From NCBI RefSeq assembly GCF_025698545.1, contig NC_068570.1, positions 6,324,001-6,388,000 on the forward strand: a DNA stretch of 64,000 nucleotides, in the 5' to 3' direction. The DNA comes from Gossypium raimondii. Its lineage: Eukaryota; Streptophyta; Magnoliopsida; Malvales; Malvaceae. The notes beneath the pieces were generated by a model. The model was given only the letters and a program-made list of their open reading frames with translations, did no database searches and was not told the DNA's origin. The position numbers were made by a program, and so were the translations under genes. Position 1 is the first letter of the stretch, and every line of letters starts with the position of its first letter. Shown here piece by piece: positions 11,451 to 22,687 of this stretch.

Positions 11451-11567
11451 CTCGTTACTCTCAGCAGCTCTTTTTTCTCGCACTTTATAACAATCTGCTT
11501 TGACGTGACCTAACTTTTTACAATAGTGACACATTTTGTCTTGTTTCTTTGATGCTGCCAAAACGAA
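11279..11567. repeat. Inverted duplication (hairpin) of gag 3' end
   Basis: The arm at about 11279-11394 (…tttggtagcatcaaagaaac…gagctgctgagagtaa) is repeated in reverse complement at about 11455-11567 (ctctcagcagctctttttt…gtttctttgatgctgcc). A spacer of some 60 bp continues gag and then turns at gttactcgttact. The arms differ at a few positions. It looks like strand switching during reverse transcription of copia B. Confidence 0.8.
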
Positions 11568-12030
11568 AGATTGTTATCAGCTTCAGTGGTAGACAAAGCG
11601 ACTGTAGTTTGCAAAGTGGCTTTCCAACTGATTGCACAACCTCCGGTTGTAAAGGCATAACTTGTGAGAGATCTTCTTCTATCAAGGTCTCCAGCAAAAT
11701 CAGCATCAACATACCCAATGACTCCATCTCTAGTTCTTCCAAACTGTAAGCAAACATCAGTAGTACCTCATAAGTATCTTAAAATCCACTGAACTGCTTT
11801 CCAATGTTCTTTACCAGGATTCGCCATGTATCTGCTAACTGCACTGACTGCATATGATAAATTTGGACGTGAACAAATCATAGCATACATGAGAGATCCC
11901 ACTGCACTAGAGTATGGAACATGTGACATGTACTCAATCTCATCATCTAATTGTGGAAACAAAACCGATGGAAGTCTGAAAGGGGCTGTTAAAGGAGTAC
12001 TAACAGGCTTAGCACTCTGCATATTGAACA
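11566..12030 (-). pseudogene. Copia B reverse transcriptase/RNase H piece, inverted
   Basis: Read on the minus strand, 12031-11768 encodes MFNMQSAKPVSTPLTAPFRL and DDEIEYMSHVPYSSAVGSLM, then CSRPNLSYAVSAVSRYM. This is the connection between reverse transcriptase and RNase H of the copia A type. It continues frameshifted into the RNase H start (GGCAISWKATLQTTVALST-like) until about 11566, where it joins directly to the inverted gag zinc-knuckle arm. The segment lies antisense to the copia B gag and lacks the catalytic YVDD. It is a rearranged fragment without function. Confidence 0.75.
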
Positions 12031-13184
12031 AACATGAACAAAATTGTTCAACTAAATTTAGTTTTCTTAATTAACTTTTTATACTCAAAATTTTTAAACA
12101 ATGTGAATTAGTCCTATTAGTAGACATTATTATTTTTGTTTAGGTATTGATATGTATTGAGTATCTTTAGGTGTAATAATTTGGATTTTCGATATATTTT
12201 TATATTTTAGATAAAGAATTTTTCTTTTAGGTAAATTCTTTGTAAAAAAAAAAAGAAAAGTTTTCATTGATAAAAAAATGAGTTTTTTTTTAATGGAATC
12301 CATTATTTACTTGTTTAATCGTTGATGAAAGCTAAAGTGGCAGAAGAAAGTTAGCAACTGATGCATGTCTTGTGGACAAGCATGTTGATGCCTACGTCAA
12401 CATATATTTAAAAATAAAAATACAAAAATTAATAAAAATGCTCAAAGAGTTATTAAAAATTATAGAATATAAAAAATATATAAAAATATATAAATTAAAT
12501 AAAAAGAATACGTATCACTTGCTCCAACCTAAATCAATCAATAGAGTATCTAAATTGGAAGAAAGCATTTTTTTATCAAGGTATCATCAGACAAATATTA
12601 TTCTATTGTAATTTCATAAAATAATCAAACTTAATATCAACTAAAATTAACATAAACACAGGTAAAAATTAAGAAAAAACAGATGAAGACCAAACTCCAA
12701 ATGGAAGATTCTAAATTGAAAGGATATAGGTTAAAAAATTGAAATACGTATTGATTATGACAAACATTAATATGTAATTTATTGATGAAATTTAATTTTG
12801 TGAAATTATAAACATTAAATTTTGATTTTATCTAAATATGTAATATAATTTTTATTTTAATTCAATTGTACACACTTAAAAAAAATTAATATATCAATTT
12901 ATTTTTATATTAGATAAGTATAATTGTTTATGTATATGTATCTTGACTTGTATGTAGTGGTAGTTAAAGTTATTGTCAAACACCTGTTTAGCATGGATTC
13001 GAGCCGTGTTACTCCCATTCCAAACTTAAGATGTAATATATCAATAATGATGTGCACGCTGAAATCCATATGTAATTTTGAGATAACCAGAATTATTTTA
13101 CATGTTTTAATGGTTTTTCTTTAGAGTAATTAGAACCAACGTAAATCAACCTTATTTACAAAGCCAAAAGACTTTTTGTTCCAT
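12031..13184. other. AT-rich intergenic sequence
   Basis: No gene, RNA or bounded repeat recognised. The lysine- and isoleucine-rich frame at 12372-12611 is a product of AT-rich composition. Confidence 0.45.
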
Positions 13185-13626
13185 AGCTCACCAAATATAA
13201 ACAATAAGAACCGTTAAGCTAAGAATAAATTCTATTAGTTTGTAACGACTTAGTGAATTAAATCAAGACATAAAGGAAGACATAAGAGAACCCCAACTTC
13301 ATTCAATAAGAAAACCCACTTGAGATGACCTAGTGAGCCACGTCTGTTTTAGTTGGGGTGTCGGATAACATAACTTTGAACAAGAAGATCAATGTTGCAC
13401 AACTATGTTACTTCTCTAGTATTCCACGTTGAACGCAAGGGCTTTCCTTTCTTCGACCCTTTCCTCTGTTTATATATATATACTCACTTCAGAAAGCATG
13501 TCAACTCAAAGCAAAAGCCTTTGAAAATATTATACTTCACACAGAAATATAATCGTTGGATTAAGAACTTCCTCCCTTTCTCTGCTTTTATTCTTTCCCA
13601 AGTTTCCTTCAGACGTTCTTTGTAAG
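13185..13626 (+). promoter_or_regulatory. Small-gene-family promoter and leader in front of the PKPRR-type gene
   Basis: The text matches the promoters of small-gene copies: caataagaaccgttaagctaag, gccacgtctgttttag (ACGT core), cataactttgaacaagaag, ctctagtattccacgttgaacgcaaggg, a TATA tract at 13471-13482 followed by tactcacttcagaaagcatg, and agcaaaagcctttgaaa with ttatacttcacaca. Homology stops near 13545. From there to the ATG at 13627 the leader is unrelated to the small genes. The promoter is therefore shared between two unrelated coding sequences. Confidence 0.65.
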
Positions 13627-14154
13627 ATGAATCATTGTACTCTTCAGCAGAACGACGCGGTTTTGGCTTACGAAGAGATGAGAGGATTGATTGCAGTCAC
13701 TGATCATCAAAAGGGTGGTGCAGTCGTTTGCCCCAAGCCTCGGCGAATAGGGGTCCCCGCCACTAACCTGAACAAGCCATGGAGATTGCATACGAATCAC
13801 CAAGCCGACGTGAGCGATTCGATATCTGGTGTGGAACTTCTTGATATCATCCTTGTTAATAAGGATTTAGGAACAGAACAAGAACAAGCTATAGCCTCAT
13901 CACCTCCATATTTTTGTGGGTCGCCTCCGAGTAGGTCTGCGAATCCACTAGTGCAAGATGTTCGATTTGGTGATGAAAGGCTTGGACATGCCCTTTGGAC
14001 ATTGCAAACTCCGTCTTTGTTGTCGTCATCATCGGCAGGTAAAGGAGAACGTGGTAAGATGAAATTCGGCCTTACATCGGCCACAGTTAGAGTTGAAGGA
14101 TTTGATTGCCTCAACAGGGATGGCCAAAATTCCAGAATCCCTGCTATGGCTTAG
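13627..14154 (+). CDS. Conserved plant protein of unknown function, PKPRR-type family
   Basis: This 175-residue protein belongs, by recognition, to a plant-specific uncharacterised family (I recall Arabidopsis members such as At1g68490 and At1g13390, sometimes mislabelled SecA-like). Landmarks in order: N-terminus MNHCTLQQND, VVCPKPRRIG at residues 33-42, a LHTNHQADVSDS stretch at 54-65 followed by LLDIIL, GSPPSRSANPLVQDVRFGDE at 98-117, a serine run, MKFGL at 145-149, VRVEGFDCLNRDGQNS at 154-169, and the C-terminus IPAMA. Both ends look complete and the frame is intact and intronless, arguing for a functional gene. It is preceded by a small-gene-family promoter and followed by a decayed small-gene copy, so it sits inside the leader of that copy. 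Function unknown. Confidence 0.8.
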   Translation: MNHCTLQQNDAVLAYEEMRGLIAVTDHQKGGAVVCPKPRRIGVPATNLNKPWRLHTNHQADVSDSISGVELLDIILVNKDLGTEQEQAIASSPPYFCGSPPSRSANPLVQDVRFGDERLGHALWTLQTPSLLSSSSAGKGERGKMKFGLTSATVRVEGFDCLNRDGQNSRIPAMA

Positions 14155-14315
14155 AACATAAATTAAAAGGCAGGTGTACATATAGAAGGAAGTTAAGCTC
14201 CATTGGATATATCTTTGGGGGAAGATTGTGAGATAATTTCTGTTTAGTACTGTACATATGGTTTAAGTTACTCTCCAAATTTACTATGGTTTCATGATAT
14301 TGTTCTTGATTATTT

Positions 14316-14337
14316 AGAGAGAGAGAGAGAGAGAGAG
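14316..14337 (+). repeat. (GA)11 microsatellite
   Basis: A pure GA run lies exactly at the junction between the 3' flank of the PKPRR-type gene and the resumed small-gene leader (tttgatttagaagaaag). It may mark the insertion boundary. Confidence 0.9.
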
Positions 14338-14460
14338 TTTGATTTAGAAGAAAGGGAAGAAAGAGGAGAGGGAAATGGCGATTGAAGCGGAGGAGATGAC
14401 GTTGGGGGTGCGTTTTGGAAGGAAGCACAATTATACAAGATTGTTTGATCCAACAATAAT
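14338..14460 (+). pseudogene. Decayed small Cys/His gene, copy 3 remnant
   Basis: The leader agtttgatttagaagaaagggaagaaagaggagagggaa is typical of the family and leads to an ATG at 14375. The start, atggcgattgaagcggaggagatgacg, resembles the first codons of copies 1, 2 and 4. Then ggaaggaagca and agattgtttgatccaa correspond to the EGSISMQDCLIE region, with deletions. Nothing is left of the Cys/His core; homology ends near 14455. It is a short relic, separated from its promoter by the inserted PKPRR-type gene. Confidence 0.6.
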
Positions 14461-15342
14461 TTAGCATAAAATTCAACTCAGCCGATATCTTCCTAGGGCC
14501 CAATGAAGTCTAATGATTGTCGACATTCTACATTAATGGAAACAATCCCTTTTATATTAAGCGAATAGAACAAAAATATTAATTTTTATAAGAATTTCTA
14601 TAATAACTCTTCATAGAACAATATTTGAATATAAAAGATGGTGAAATGAAAAAAAAACTTTGTTTCTATATTTTTTTAGTGTGTCGTACAAATGAAATTT
14701 CACTCTTATTTGTAGAAGATCTCATGTCTCTTCATAGAGATATAATTACCCAAATGGATAGTCATATCTTTAATAATAAACATAATTAATCAATAGATAT
14801 CTACTTAAATAATTATGACTATTTGTTAATATTCAAGTGACATAGTTTATCACTATAAATAGTGACAACTTTTGGTTAATAACCAAATGATATAACTTTT
14901 AGTTACTAATAGCTTTTCATTTGCAACTATTGGAACACTATATTTTTGAAAATGTTCTAACAATCTCTCCCCATTTTCAAAATATTCTAGATTTTGATAA
15001 TCTTAAAAATCAATTGCATAACCTTTACTTAGTAAAAACATATTAAATTTAATCGAAATTGTAGATACTCTGACCCAACTATTCCATTTGATTAACTAAA
15101 CACAACTCACACAATGATTTTAACACCAGTCAATGCACAGTATCCAATGACATTATTATGGTCATGTGTCTGTAATATCTTTTCATAAGTGTTATTAGAG
15201 CTAAACCCTTGAGCTCCTAGAAGTGACTACACTTCACCCTCACATAGGTAGATCTCATAAAAAGTGTTTCCGTAATTATGACATTCTAACATATTTATGT
15301 TATGGGTTTATTAATAGTATAATTCTCATCATATCCTTTATC

Positions 15343-16644
15343 ATTACGGCTAAATTAATAGAAATAAAGTTTTCCTAATATTTCAGTCCTCGACCACGAT
15401 GCCGAAAACTTAATGTTTGTTTTCTTGAAACTAACTAAAAATACGACAAAAGCAAGTGCGTCTATCTATAGATAGTATAGCTACAGTGAGTAAAGATATT
15501 GTATCCACAAGAACTAAAAGTATTAGTAATTATCATTTTCCTATTATTTATTCGACAAATTGGAGTGATTGTTTTAAACTAAGATTTACTAAATTAATCT
15601 AACTAAATAACTCAACAAAGAATGAATCAGGAAAATAATCGAATAATAACCAATGAGAGAAACAATACCCAGGAAAGAATCCACCTAAACTTCATCTATT
15701 ATTATGAATCTGATTTAAACGATTTATTCACTTGGTATCTTGATCCGTAGAAACCCCCTAAATTATACTAATATCTCTTTCAATAGTAAGAGCCACTAAC
15801 TCTAGGTTGATTAACTGAAATTTCTTTCTAATTAAAACCCCTATTGTCACATTAACTCGATCTATAGATTCCCTATTAGATTTGACTCTAATCTGGTAGA
15901 TTTATGTCGTCCTATTTTCTAGGATTGCATGCAACTCCACTCAATTATACTAAATCTACTCGCAAACAAGGATTTTTCCTCCTCTAATTTAAGCACATTA
16001 AACATGAATTAACATCCCAGAAATATTAAAACAAGAGAGAAGCGCACATAACTGAGAACAAAACTCAAATATTTATCATGTAAAACAGAAATCAAATAAT
16101 AGAATTCATCATAGGGTTCATCCTCCCTAGGTATCTAGGAAATTAGTTCATAATTGTGAATAAAAACATTTCAAAGTCAGAATAACCACAAGAAATAAAG
16201 AAACTCATAAAAACTTCAAAAGAAATTAAAAGAAGGTCTTCAATCTTGACGGAAATCCGCTTTAGAGTTGGCTCCAATGGTGTTCTTTGAGTTGTTTTCT
16301 TCAATATTCTCTGATGGCTTCCTTCTCTCTTCTTCTATTTGGTATTTATAAACTTTAGAATGCTGAGAAAGCCTAAAAATTGTGTTTTTCTGCGTGTTTG
16401 GGATGCAAGTCGTGAAATCAACACGGTCTAGCACATGGTTGTGTGTCCAGCTCGTGTAGCTCCTGAACCTTGTTCTCTCTTTTTTTTTTGCTCGTTTTTC
16501 ACTCCTTTTGCTCTCAATTTCTCTCCTAAGTATATAAACATGATTTCAAAGGATTAGGAGCATAAAGTTCACCAATTTGCATAAATAATCATCCAAAAAC
16601 GCATTAAGAACGAAATTAAAATATGTTACTTTTATCACTTATCA
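15343..16644 (-). mobile_element. Nested Athila/Tat-like gypsy LTR fragment
   Basis: It aligns with 52706-54104. The LTR itself is 15411-16644 (about 1.23 kb). Read on the minus strand it starts tgataagtgataaaagtaac and is followed by gttttcggcatcgtggtcgagga, a mutated form of the tRNA-Asp-type primer-binding site found intact at 52745-52767. About 70 bp of internal sequence remain (15343-15410); the rest of the element is absent. It sits inside the non-coding LTR element. Confidence 0.65.
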
Positions 16645-18510
16645 CACTTTTTATCTTGGGATGATAAATTATATATTATTTTATAGTACTAGCAGTCGCA
16701 TATTGATGATGTACTTTGTCTCATTGAACTCAAGACTTGACGTTATACCAAACGTTGAGTCGAGCTTCCATCATGAGTGACTCAAATATTATGGGCTTGT
16801 ATCTTATCTCCAAATTTTTAAATTTTCAATATAGTTATGTTAATTATCTATACCACATGGTGAAACTTCATATTTATTTGTGTCTTGAAAGTTCAAAAGA
16901 CCAGCATCCCCACCATGTCCAATTATTGATTCACAGTGATTACATTATTGTTATTATCTTGTCTTTTTCACCAAGTTGTTGTAAAGAGAACTTATCATGT
17001 ATGAATACTCAAATAACATTATTTCTCAACAAACCAAGGGTGTTTCATATATTTTCGTACATAGTTATATTAGAGGACATCATCTACCCAATCATTTGAC
17101 TATAATTTCACACATTATACACCCTTTATTATGGACATTACTATTCATTTTGTGGCTATCATCAAAACTATGTCCATCGCCTAAATGGGTCAAATAGCAT
17201 TCATATTGCTATTTCCATACTTATAAGATCGTTTTATTCATGGCTTAAGTAAATTTCAAAATTTACTACATCTTGAAATTTTATAGAACTATGAGATTAT
17301 AGATCATATTCAAGCCATATATAAGTACCATATGCACCATCATAAACATGCACAATATAATCTTGTTTTCAAATATATGATTATCACGTTCACATTTCCG
17401 TTAGAAGATTTCATACCCAAATAGTAATTTTGTGATATCAACTAATGTTTTTCGCTATTCTACCTTAACTAGAAAAATTAACCATACATATTACATATGA
17501 CATATTTCATTTCTAGTCAAAACCACTTCTCCAACATTTATATCATAGACTAAAACATGTACAATCATATATAAATCTCATTTAGCTTATGGTTATTTTA
17601 AATCAACCATGATAATTCATATTATAGGATAAACTTTTGTTTAGTGTATCATTTTCAATTAATACACTTAAATAGTATCTCATAAATAACATCCAAATGC
17701 TAGTTACTAATATCATGATTTGAATAAAAAATCATTAAATATCTCAAGTTCACGAGAAATTAAAAAAAAAACTTTTGTAGTGAAAAAAACCCACTCATAA
17801 TTTGGATTGCACGAATTAAATTTAAATTCTCCATATTTATTGTGTACTTATAATGCACCAATAGGTGTCGAAGTGACACTTTAAAATGACATCACTTTTC
17901 AAGTTGTACTTTTTTGTTTTAAGAAACCATTCAATGGCACAACTTTTTGGTCGGGAAGACTCTCTTGAATGGTCATAATGCTTCTCTTGGTCGGGAAACT
18001 TGTTCAAATAATGTTAGAACAAGCATCACCATTCAAAGCAAAATTATTATTTTGATCCATTAATAGATAATTTCTCAACCGTGAATTTCATTTCATCCAT
18101 CTTCTTTCTTTCTTGCATGATATATAATATATATTATATTATTTATATAGATAATAATTATGCATATGATAAACTAGCATTCGATTTCTATCAAATAAAT
18201 AATCCATAAAATAATAATGTTTTTTTGCATTTTGATTTCTTCTAAATCAAAATTTGACAAAGACCATTGTGTTCAATGTTGTCCCATTGCTGATAGTCAT
18301 TCTCATGGTACAATGCTAGTAGTGTCATGTGAATGTATGGTAAAAATACATGTAAAAATAAAACCTTAAAATTGTTGATGTGTGGGGATAAAGCAAACTT
18401 ATAAGAAATTAACGAAGGCTTCAATGTGTGTATTAATGTCAATTTCCTTAAGGTTCTATTCACCCTCACTATTTTGATGGTGCTAAAGAGTTACTTGCAA
18501 ATAAACCTCT
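16645..18510. other. Internal non-coding part of the LTR-bounded element
   Basis: AT-rich, with no recognisable domain in any frame. The 120-residue frame at 16737-17099 is low complexity and matches no family I know. I treat it as non-coding interior. Confidence 0.4.
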
Positions 18511-18796
18511 AGGATACAATAAAGACTAATGACTTTTGACGTTTTACACTAATAGAAACAATCTCTTGAACATTAAGCAGAGGATAAGAATATCAATTTC
18601 TATAAAGAACTTTTTGCAGTAATTCTTTATAGAGCAAATTTTGAATATAAAAGATGGTGGAAGAAAAAAATACTTTGTTTCTATGTTTTTTTTTTGGTGT
18701 GTTACACAAATGAAATTTCACTCTTATTTATAGAAGGTCCCATGTCTCTTCATAGAGAAATAACTATCTAATTGTATAGTCATATCTTTACCAATA

Positions 18797-19469
18797 AACA
18801 TAGCCGTACGTCTCCATCATTGTGCATGGAGGACAAGCTTTCGAAGGCATTCTAGAATTTAGAACAACGTAAATGAACTTTGATTTTGGCCTTTAGAAAA
18901 CAAGACAATGCAACGAGCCCACCCCTCAAGAGAATTCTTTGTTCCTTGGAGAGGACTGCCTAGTAATTGCCATAAATTAATTATAAACAATAAAACCGTT
19001 AATCTAAGTTCCAGAATCTAATCTAGTCAAACATCTAACGACTTTGGGAAATTGATTTAAGACAAAAAAATTAAAACCTTATATATGCAAACTCCAATGT
19101 TAACTCTAACTAACCCACTTAAGTCTTCCCCTAATTTCTAAGAGATTCTTTTTTTACTCTTGCTTTCCCTTTCTCTTTGGAAACATAACTAATACGAGAG
19201 AAGCTGAAACTTTGTCCTAGAGAAACACGTTGTTGGAGAACATGACTTTGAACAACAATATCAATGTTGGGCAACTATGTTCATTAATTCTCTAGTATTC
19301 AACGTTTAATGCAAAGGGTTTGTGATTCTCTCTTTGATTCAACTCTCCCTTCTATATATACTCACTTCAATGAGCATGGAAGGAACACATGAAACTTCAA
19401 ACTTCACCACACTCTTACATTCAAAGATACTAGTTCAATTTAGAAGAAAGGAAGAGAGAGGAGACAGAA
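18797..19469 (+). promoter_or_regulatory. Promoter and 5' leader of copy 4
   Basis: Starts at acatagccgtacgtctccatcat, the same border as near 758. Contains cattctagaatttagaacaacgtaaatgaactttg (18852-18883), gaaacacgttgttggagaacatgactttgaac near 19225-19250 and a TATA tract at 19353-19360 followed by ctcacttcaa. The leader tttagaagaaaggaagagagag ends at the ATG at 19470. Confidence 0.6.
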
Positions 19470-19802
19470 ATGGGCAGTGGAGCAGCTGAGATGATGTTCC
19501 GGGGCGTCTTCGAAGGAAGCATTTCAATGCAAGACTGCTTGATCGAACGGAGGCCCTACCATCGTAACTGCCAATGTGCATTGCACAACCTCAAAGGGAT
19601 TTGTTCATCTACTTGCAGTTCCCGGACAACCAATATATCATTCCCTAAGAAACAGACATGGGGTGATTGTTCCTTGTCTTTATCGGCTCCCAAATTCTCT
19701 TCCCCATCTCCTCTTCTTCCTAATGCCTCCTTCACCAATACCATACAAAATATTGATTCAACTCCTGTTTTGTACGAAGCAGAAGGTCAGTATAGAAATT
19801 AA
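19470..19802 (+). CDS. Small Cys/His-motif protein, copy 4
   Basis: A full-length 110-residue family member with start MGSGAAEMMFRG. The core at residues 27-43 (ERRPYHRNCQCALHNLKG region) is unchanged and the motif Cys are at 34, 36, 45 and 49 with His39. The first cysteine of the other copies (FRC) is Gly12 here, from one base change in cggggcgtc. The tail is Ser/Pro-rich and ends in an acidic, glutamate-bearing stretch, slightly altered by sequence changes near 19785. Leader, TATA box and 3' block (gaaattaaaacaggttagg) are all present, so expression is plausible. It shares the GSGAAE-type N-terminus with copies 6, 7 and 8, suggesting a subfamily distinct from copies 2 and 5 (MAA-type). Function unknown. 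Confidence 0.75.
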   Translation: MGSGAAEMMFRGVFEGSISMQDCLIERRPYHRNCQCALHNLKGICSSTCSSRTTNISFPKKQTWGDCSLSLSAPKFSSPSPLLPNASFTNTIQNIDSTPVLYEAEGQYRN

Positions 19803-21639
19803 AACAGGTTAGGAAATGACAACTATTTTTCTTTTGATCTTTTTCAATTTAGCTTCACCTCTAGATATAGAGAGGGTAAAAAGCGTACAGGTTTTTCTAT
19901 CTAAACTACTCCCTTGTAAATTATTACAGAACTAACTGTAATTTATTTTGAAAATAAAAATATATAATTTACAGATTTCTCCAACAAAATTCAGAATATA
20001 ATGTATGTCTTTTAATAAGGAGTTTCCTAGACAATGTCAATTACCTTCTCCACAACATGAATTAGTTATTGAGAGATTTCCGATTCCTTCAAAAGAAATC
20101 TTTTAAGTATCATCTATTTGGAGGTGATGAACTCCTCAACAGGTTGGATATTAGGCATGATGTATCTTTACTCGATTTTATCCCGATAAGCGGTTAAGGA
20201 GATGGATGTTTTGCATATTATCCAAAATTGTGCGAAGACCAACAAATAGTTTTTGTATAATTTGTTGTACTAAGAATTGGTATTTTCCCTTTTTCTCATC
20301 TACAAAGTGAGAATTGAAATTGTACAAAATAACAATGTCTTGTTTTTTCGTTAATGTCAATCACTTCTGTCATTTCTAGATAACGATTTCACAAAGGTTA
20401 ACTAACCAACAATTTAGCAAATTTTTTTCATAGAAATTAACTCTACGAAAACACTAAGTCGAATTATACTAAAACAATATAATTACGTATATTGATGAGA
20501 AAGAGGAAAATCATCTAACGCTGAATAGTCAAGAGTTGATTATAGCTAAATGTTGTAAGGGTCACTTTCCTCTTTGAAACTGTCTTTTCCTAAAAGACAA
20601 AACTTTACTCTTGAAGTTGATCGTGAATGCAATCCGAGTGTCTTTATATCGTCTATCCAAACTCATTTTAGATCAAGCCCTTTGTAAATAACACACCTCA
20701 CTGCTATCAAGGGGGCTAATGTTGAGAGGGAAATAAAATTACCATAATCAACTACCCAAAGATACTCACATTCTCCTCATCAGAACAACCAACAAACATA
20801 TATTTAATGTAATTTTAGTTTATTCTCTTTTCTTCTAATAATTGAGTTCAAGTTGTTATTACTTTGAAAAAAAAATATTTGAATTACATATGATAAAAGT
20901 AGTGCATTTAATCGATTGAGTTTTTATGTATAAAACTCGAATAAAATGATTAAACCATTGAAATCAAATTAACCAATCTAAATTTAGGCTTAAAATTGAG
21001 TAAACCAAATTGAAAATTTTCTGTACTTTTTAGATTTATTTATTTATAAAAGAAGAAAAAATACCATTGTAAAACATTTAAGAAAAAAATATTTTTTTAT
21101 CTCAAACAATTTATCGAAATGTTATACTTAAGTTAAATTTTACGTCGCTTGAGCATTACCTCAGTTGGAATATTTTCCATTACAACATTAAGGAGGACAT
21201 GATTCTGAGCACGCTTAAGTGCGTTTTTCTTCTTATTTAAGGGTGTTGAGAAAAAGTTATGCGTATAATTATAAGTAGGCATTGTATAAAAAATAATTTA
21301 GTTTTATATTTAAATATAATTAATTAATTAATTGTGTCAAATTATTTTATATTTGGGTAATATTGAAAAGGGTAAACTACACTGGTAGTCACCTAACTAT
21401 TAATAAATTTTATTTTTATTACTCAATTATAAAAAGTTACAAAATAATCATTCAACTACTCGACTTTTTCCTTTTGGACAACAATCATTAAATTGCCAAT
21501 GAAAATATAACTCGTCAACTTTTAAAATTGGCATGATAGCAACTTTAATTCTCAACAATTACAAATTATATAATTTATTTATTTATTTACAATTTTACTT
21601 TTCTTTCTACCCTTTCATCTAAACGTTAAAAGAAAAATT
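19803..21639. other. 3' flank of copy 4 and intergenic sequence
   Basis: The family 3' block extends to about 19970 (aaactactcccttgtaaatt). Beyond it I see no gene. At 21370-21560 the text gggtaaactacactggtagtcacc and following resembles a common plant MITE-like repeat, with no second end found. Confidence 0.4.
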
Positions 21640-22363
21640 GTATGAAGGAACAATGAAAGCGGGAAGACATATATAACCGTCTCCATAATTTTGCATGGAA
21701 GACGAGCTTTCTAAGGCATTCTAGAATTTAGAACAACCTACATGAACTTTGGTTTTGTCCTTTACAAAACAAGACAATGCGACGAACCCACGCCCAAGAG
21801 CATTCTTTGTTCCTTGGAGAGGACCGCCTAGTAATTCCCATAAATTAACTATAAACAATAAAACTGTTAAGCTATGTTTCAGAATCTAATTTGGTTACAA
21901 CCTCTAACGACTTGGAAAATTGATTTAAGACAAAAGAAACCACATATATGAAAACTCCAAAGTGGACTCTAACTCACTCACTTAGTCTTTCCCTACTTAC
22001 TAGGAGATTCTTTTTTGTTTCTTTTACTCTCTCTCTCTCTTTGGAAACATAATTAATATGAGAAACTTAAACACTATCCTAGTGAAACACGTTTGTCATT
22101 TGTTGGAGAACATGACTTTGAGCAACAAGATCAATGTTGGACAACTATGTTCCTTCTCTACTCTAGTATTCAACGTTTAATGCGAAGGGTTTGTAATTCT
22201 CTCTTTGATTCATCTACCATTAAACCCCCTTCTTCTCTCTCTATATATACTCACTTCACTTCAGAAAGCATGTAATTCACAGCAAAAGCCTTGAAACTCA
22301 CACACAATCTTTTTACTTACATACATAGAAAATAATTTGATTTAGAAGAAAGAGCAAAGGGAA
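21640..22363 (+). promoter_or_regulatory. Promoter and 5' leader of copy 5
   Basis: Carries the full set of family blocks: gcatggaagacgagctttctaaggcattctag near 21693, aaacacgtttgtc near 22085, gagaacatgactttgagcaacaagatcaatg near 22107, and a TATA tract at 22242-22249 followed by actcacttcacttcagaaagcatg. It is almost the same as the copy 2 promoter from the ACGT block onward. Confidence 0.6.
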
Positions 22364-22687
22364 ATGGCAGCTGATCAGATGATATTCCGGTGTGTCTTTG
22401 AAGGAAGCATATCCATGCAAGACTGTCTGATCGAACGGAGGCCCTACCATCGTAACTGCGAATGCGCCTTGCACAACCTCAAAGGGATTTGCATATCTAC
22501 TTGCACTTCTCGGACAACTGATATATCATTCCCTACAAAACAACCATGGAATGATTGTTTCTTATCTTTCTCAGCTGCCAAGTTCTCTTCTCAATCTCCT
22601 CTTCTTCCCAATGCCTCCTTCACCAAAACAATAGAAATTATTGATTCAGCTTCGGTTTTGTACGAAAGAGAAGCTGAGCACAGTTAA
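22364..22687 (+). CDS. Small Cys/His-motif protein, copy 5
   Basis: A full-length 107-residue family member, MAADQMIFRCVFEGSISMQD at the start. Cysteines at 10, 21, 32, 34, 43, 47 and 65; His37 and the pairs 32/34 and 43/47 form the C-x-C-x2-H-x5-C-x3-C pattern, with Gln replaced by Glu between the first pair (CEC). The conserved WGDC is WNDC here. The Ser-rich tail ends EREAEHS. Promoter and leader are intact, but a 5-kb copia element (22793-27771) sits about 105 bp beyond the stop codon, in reverse orientation, and splits the 3' flank. The transcript may therefore end in retrotransposon sequence. Function unknown. Confidence 0.75.
   Translation: MAADQMIFRCVFEGSISMQDCLIERRPYHRNCECALHNLKGICISTCTSRTTDISFPTKQPWNDCFLSFSAAKFSSQSPLLPNASFTKTIEIIDSASVLYEREAEHS

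Larger units (their letters stand above)
10202..12030 (+). mobile_element. Copia B: truncated, rearranged Ty1/copia element
   Basis: It begins with a 442-bp LTR (10202-10643), a primer-binding site tggtatcagag (10646-10656) and gag from 10691. After the zinc knuckle the sequence folds back. From about 11450 it is the reverse complement of its own gag 3' end and then of a distant RT/RNase H segment, ending near 12030. Most of pol and the second LTR are missing. A solo LTR of the same family lies at 36587-37029. Confidence 0.75.
14505..18797 (-). mobile_element. LTR-bounded non-coding element (candidate non-autonomous retrotransposon)
   Basis: A left repeat (about 14505-14959) and a right repeat (about 18515-18797) share text such as ctaatga-ttttgacgttttacactaatagaaacaatc-type sequence, aatataaaagatggtg and gaaatttcactcttatttgtagaag. 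On the minus strand the left repeat is preceded by the purine tract ggggagagat, and the right one is followed by ttgtatcctagaggttt, a degenerate Met-tRNA primer-binding site. That fits a minus-strand copia-type element. I see no coding domains between the repeats. The right repeat is truncated where the small-gene unit begins. A gypsy LTR is nested inside. Confidence 0.5.

Noticed and set aside
13797-14114. Minus-strand 105-residue frame opposite the PKPRR-type gene
   Set aside because: It is antisense to a conserved full-length protein and shows no motif of its own.
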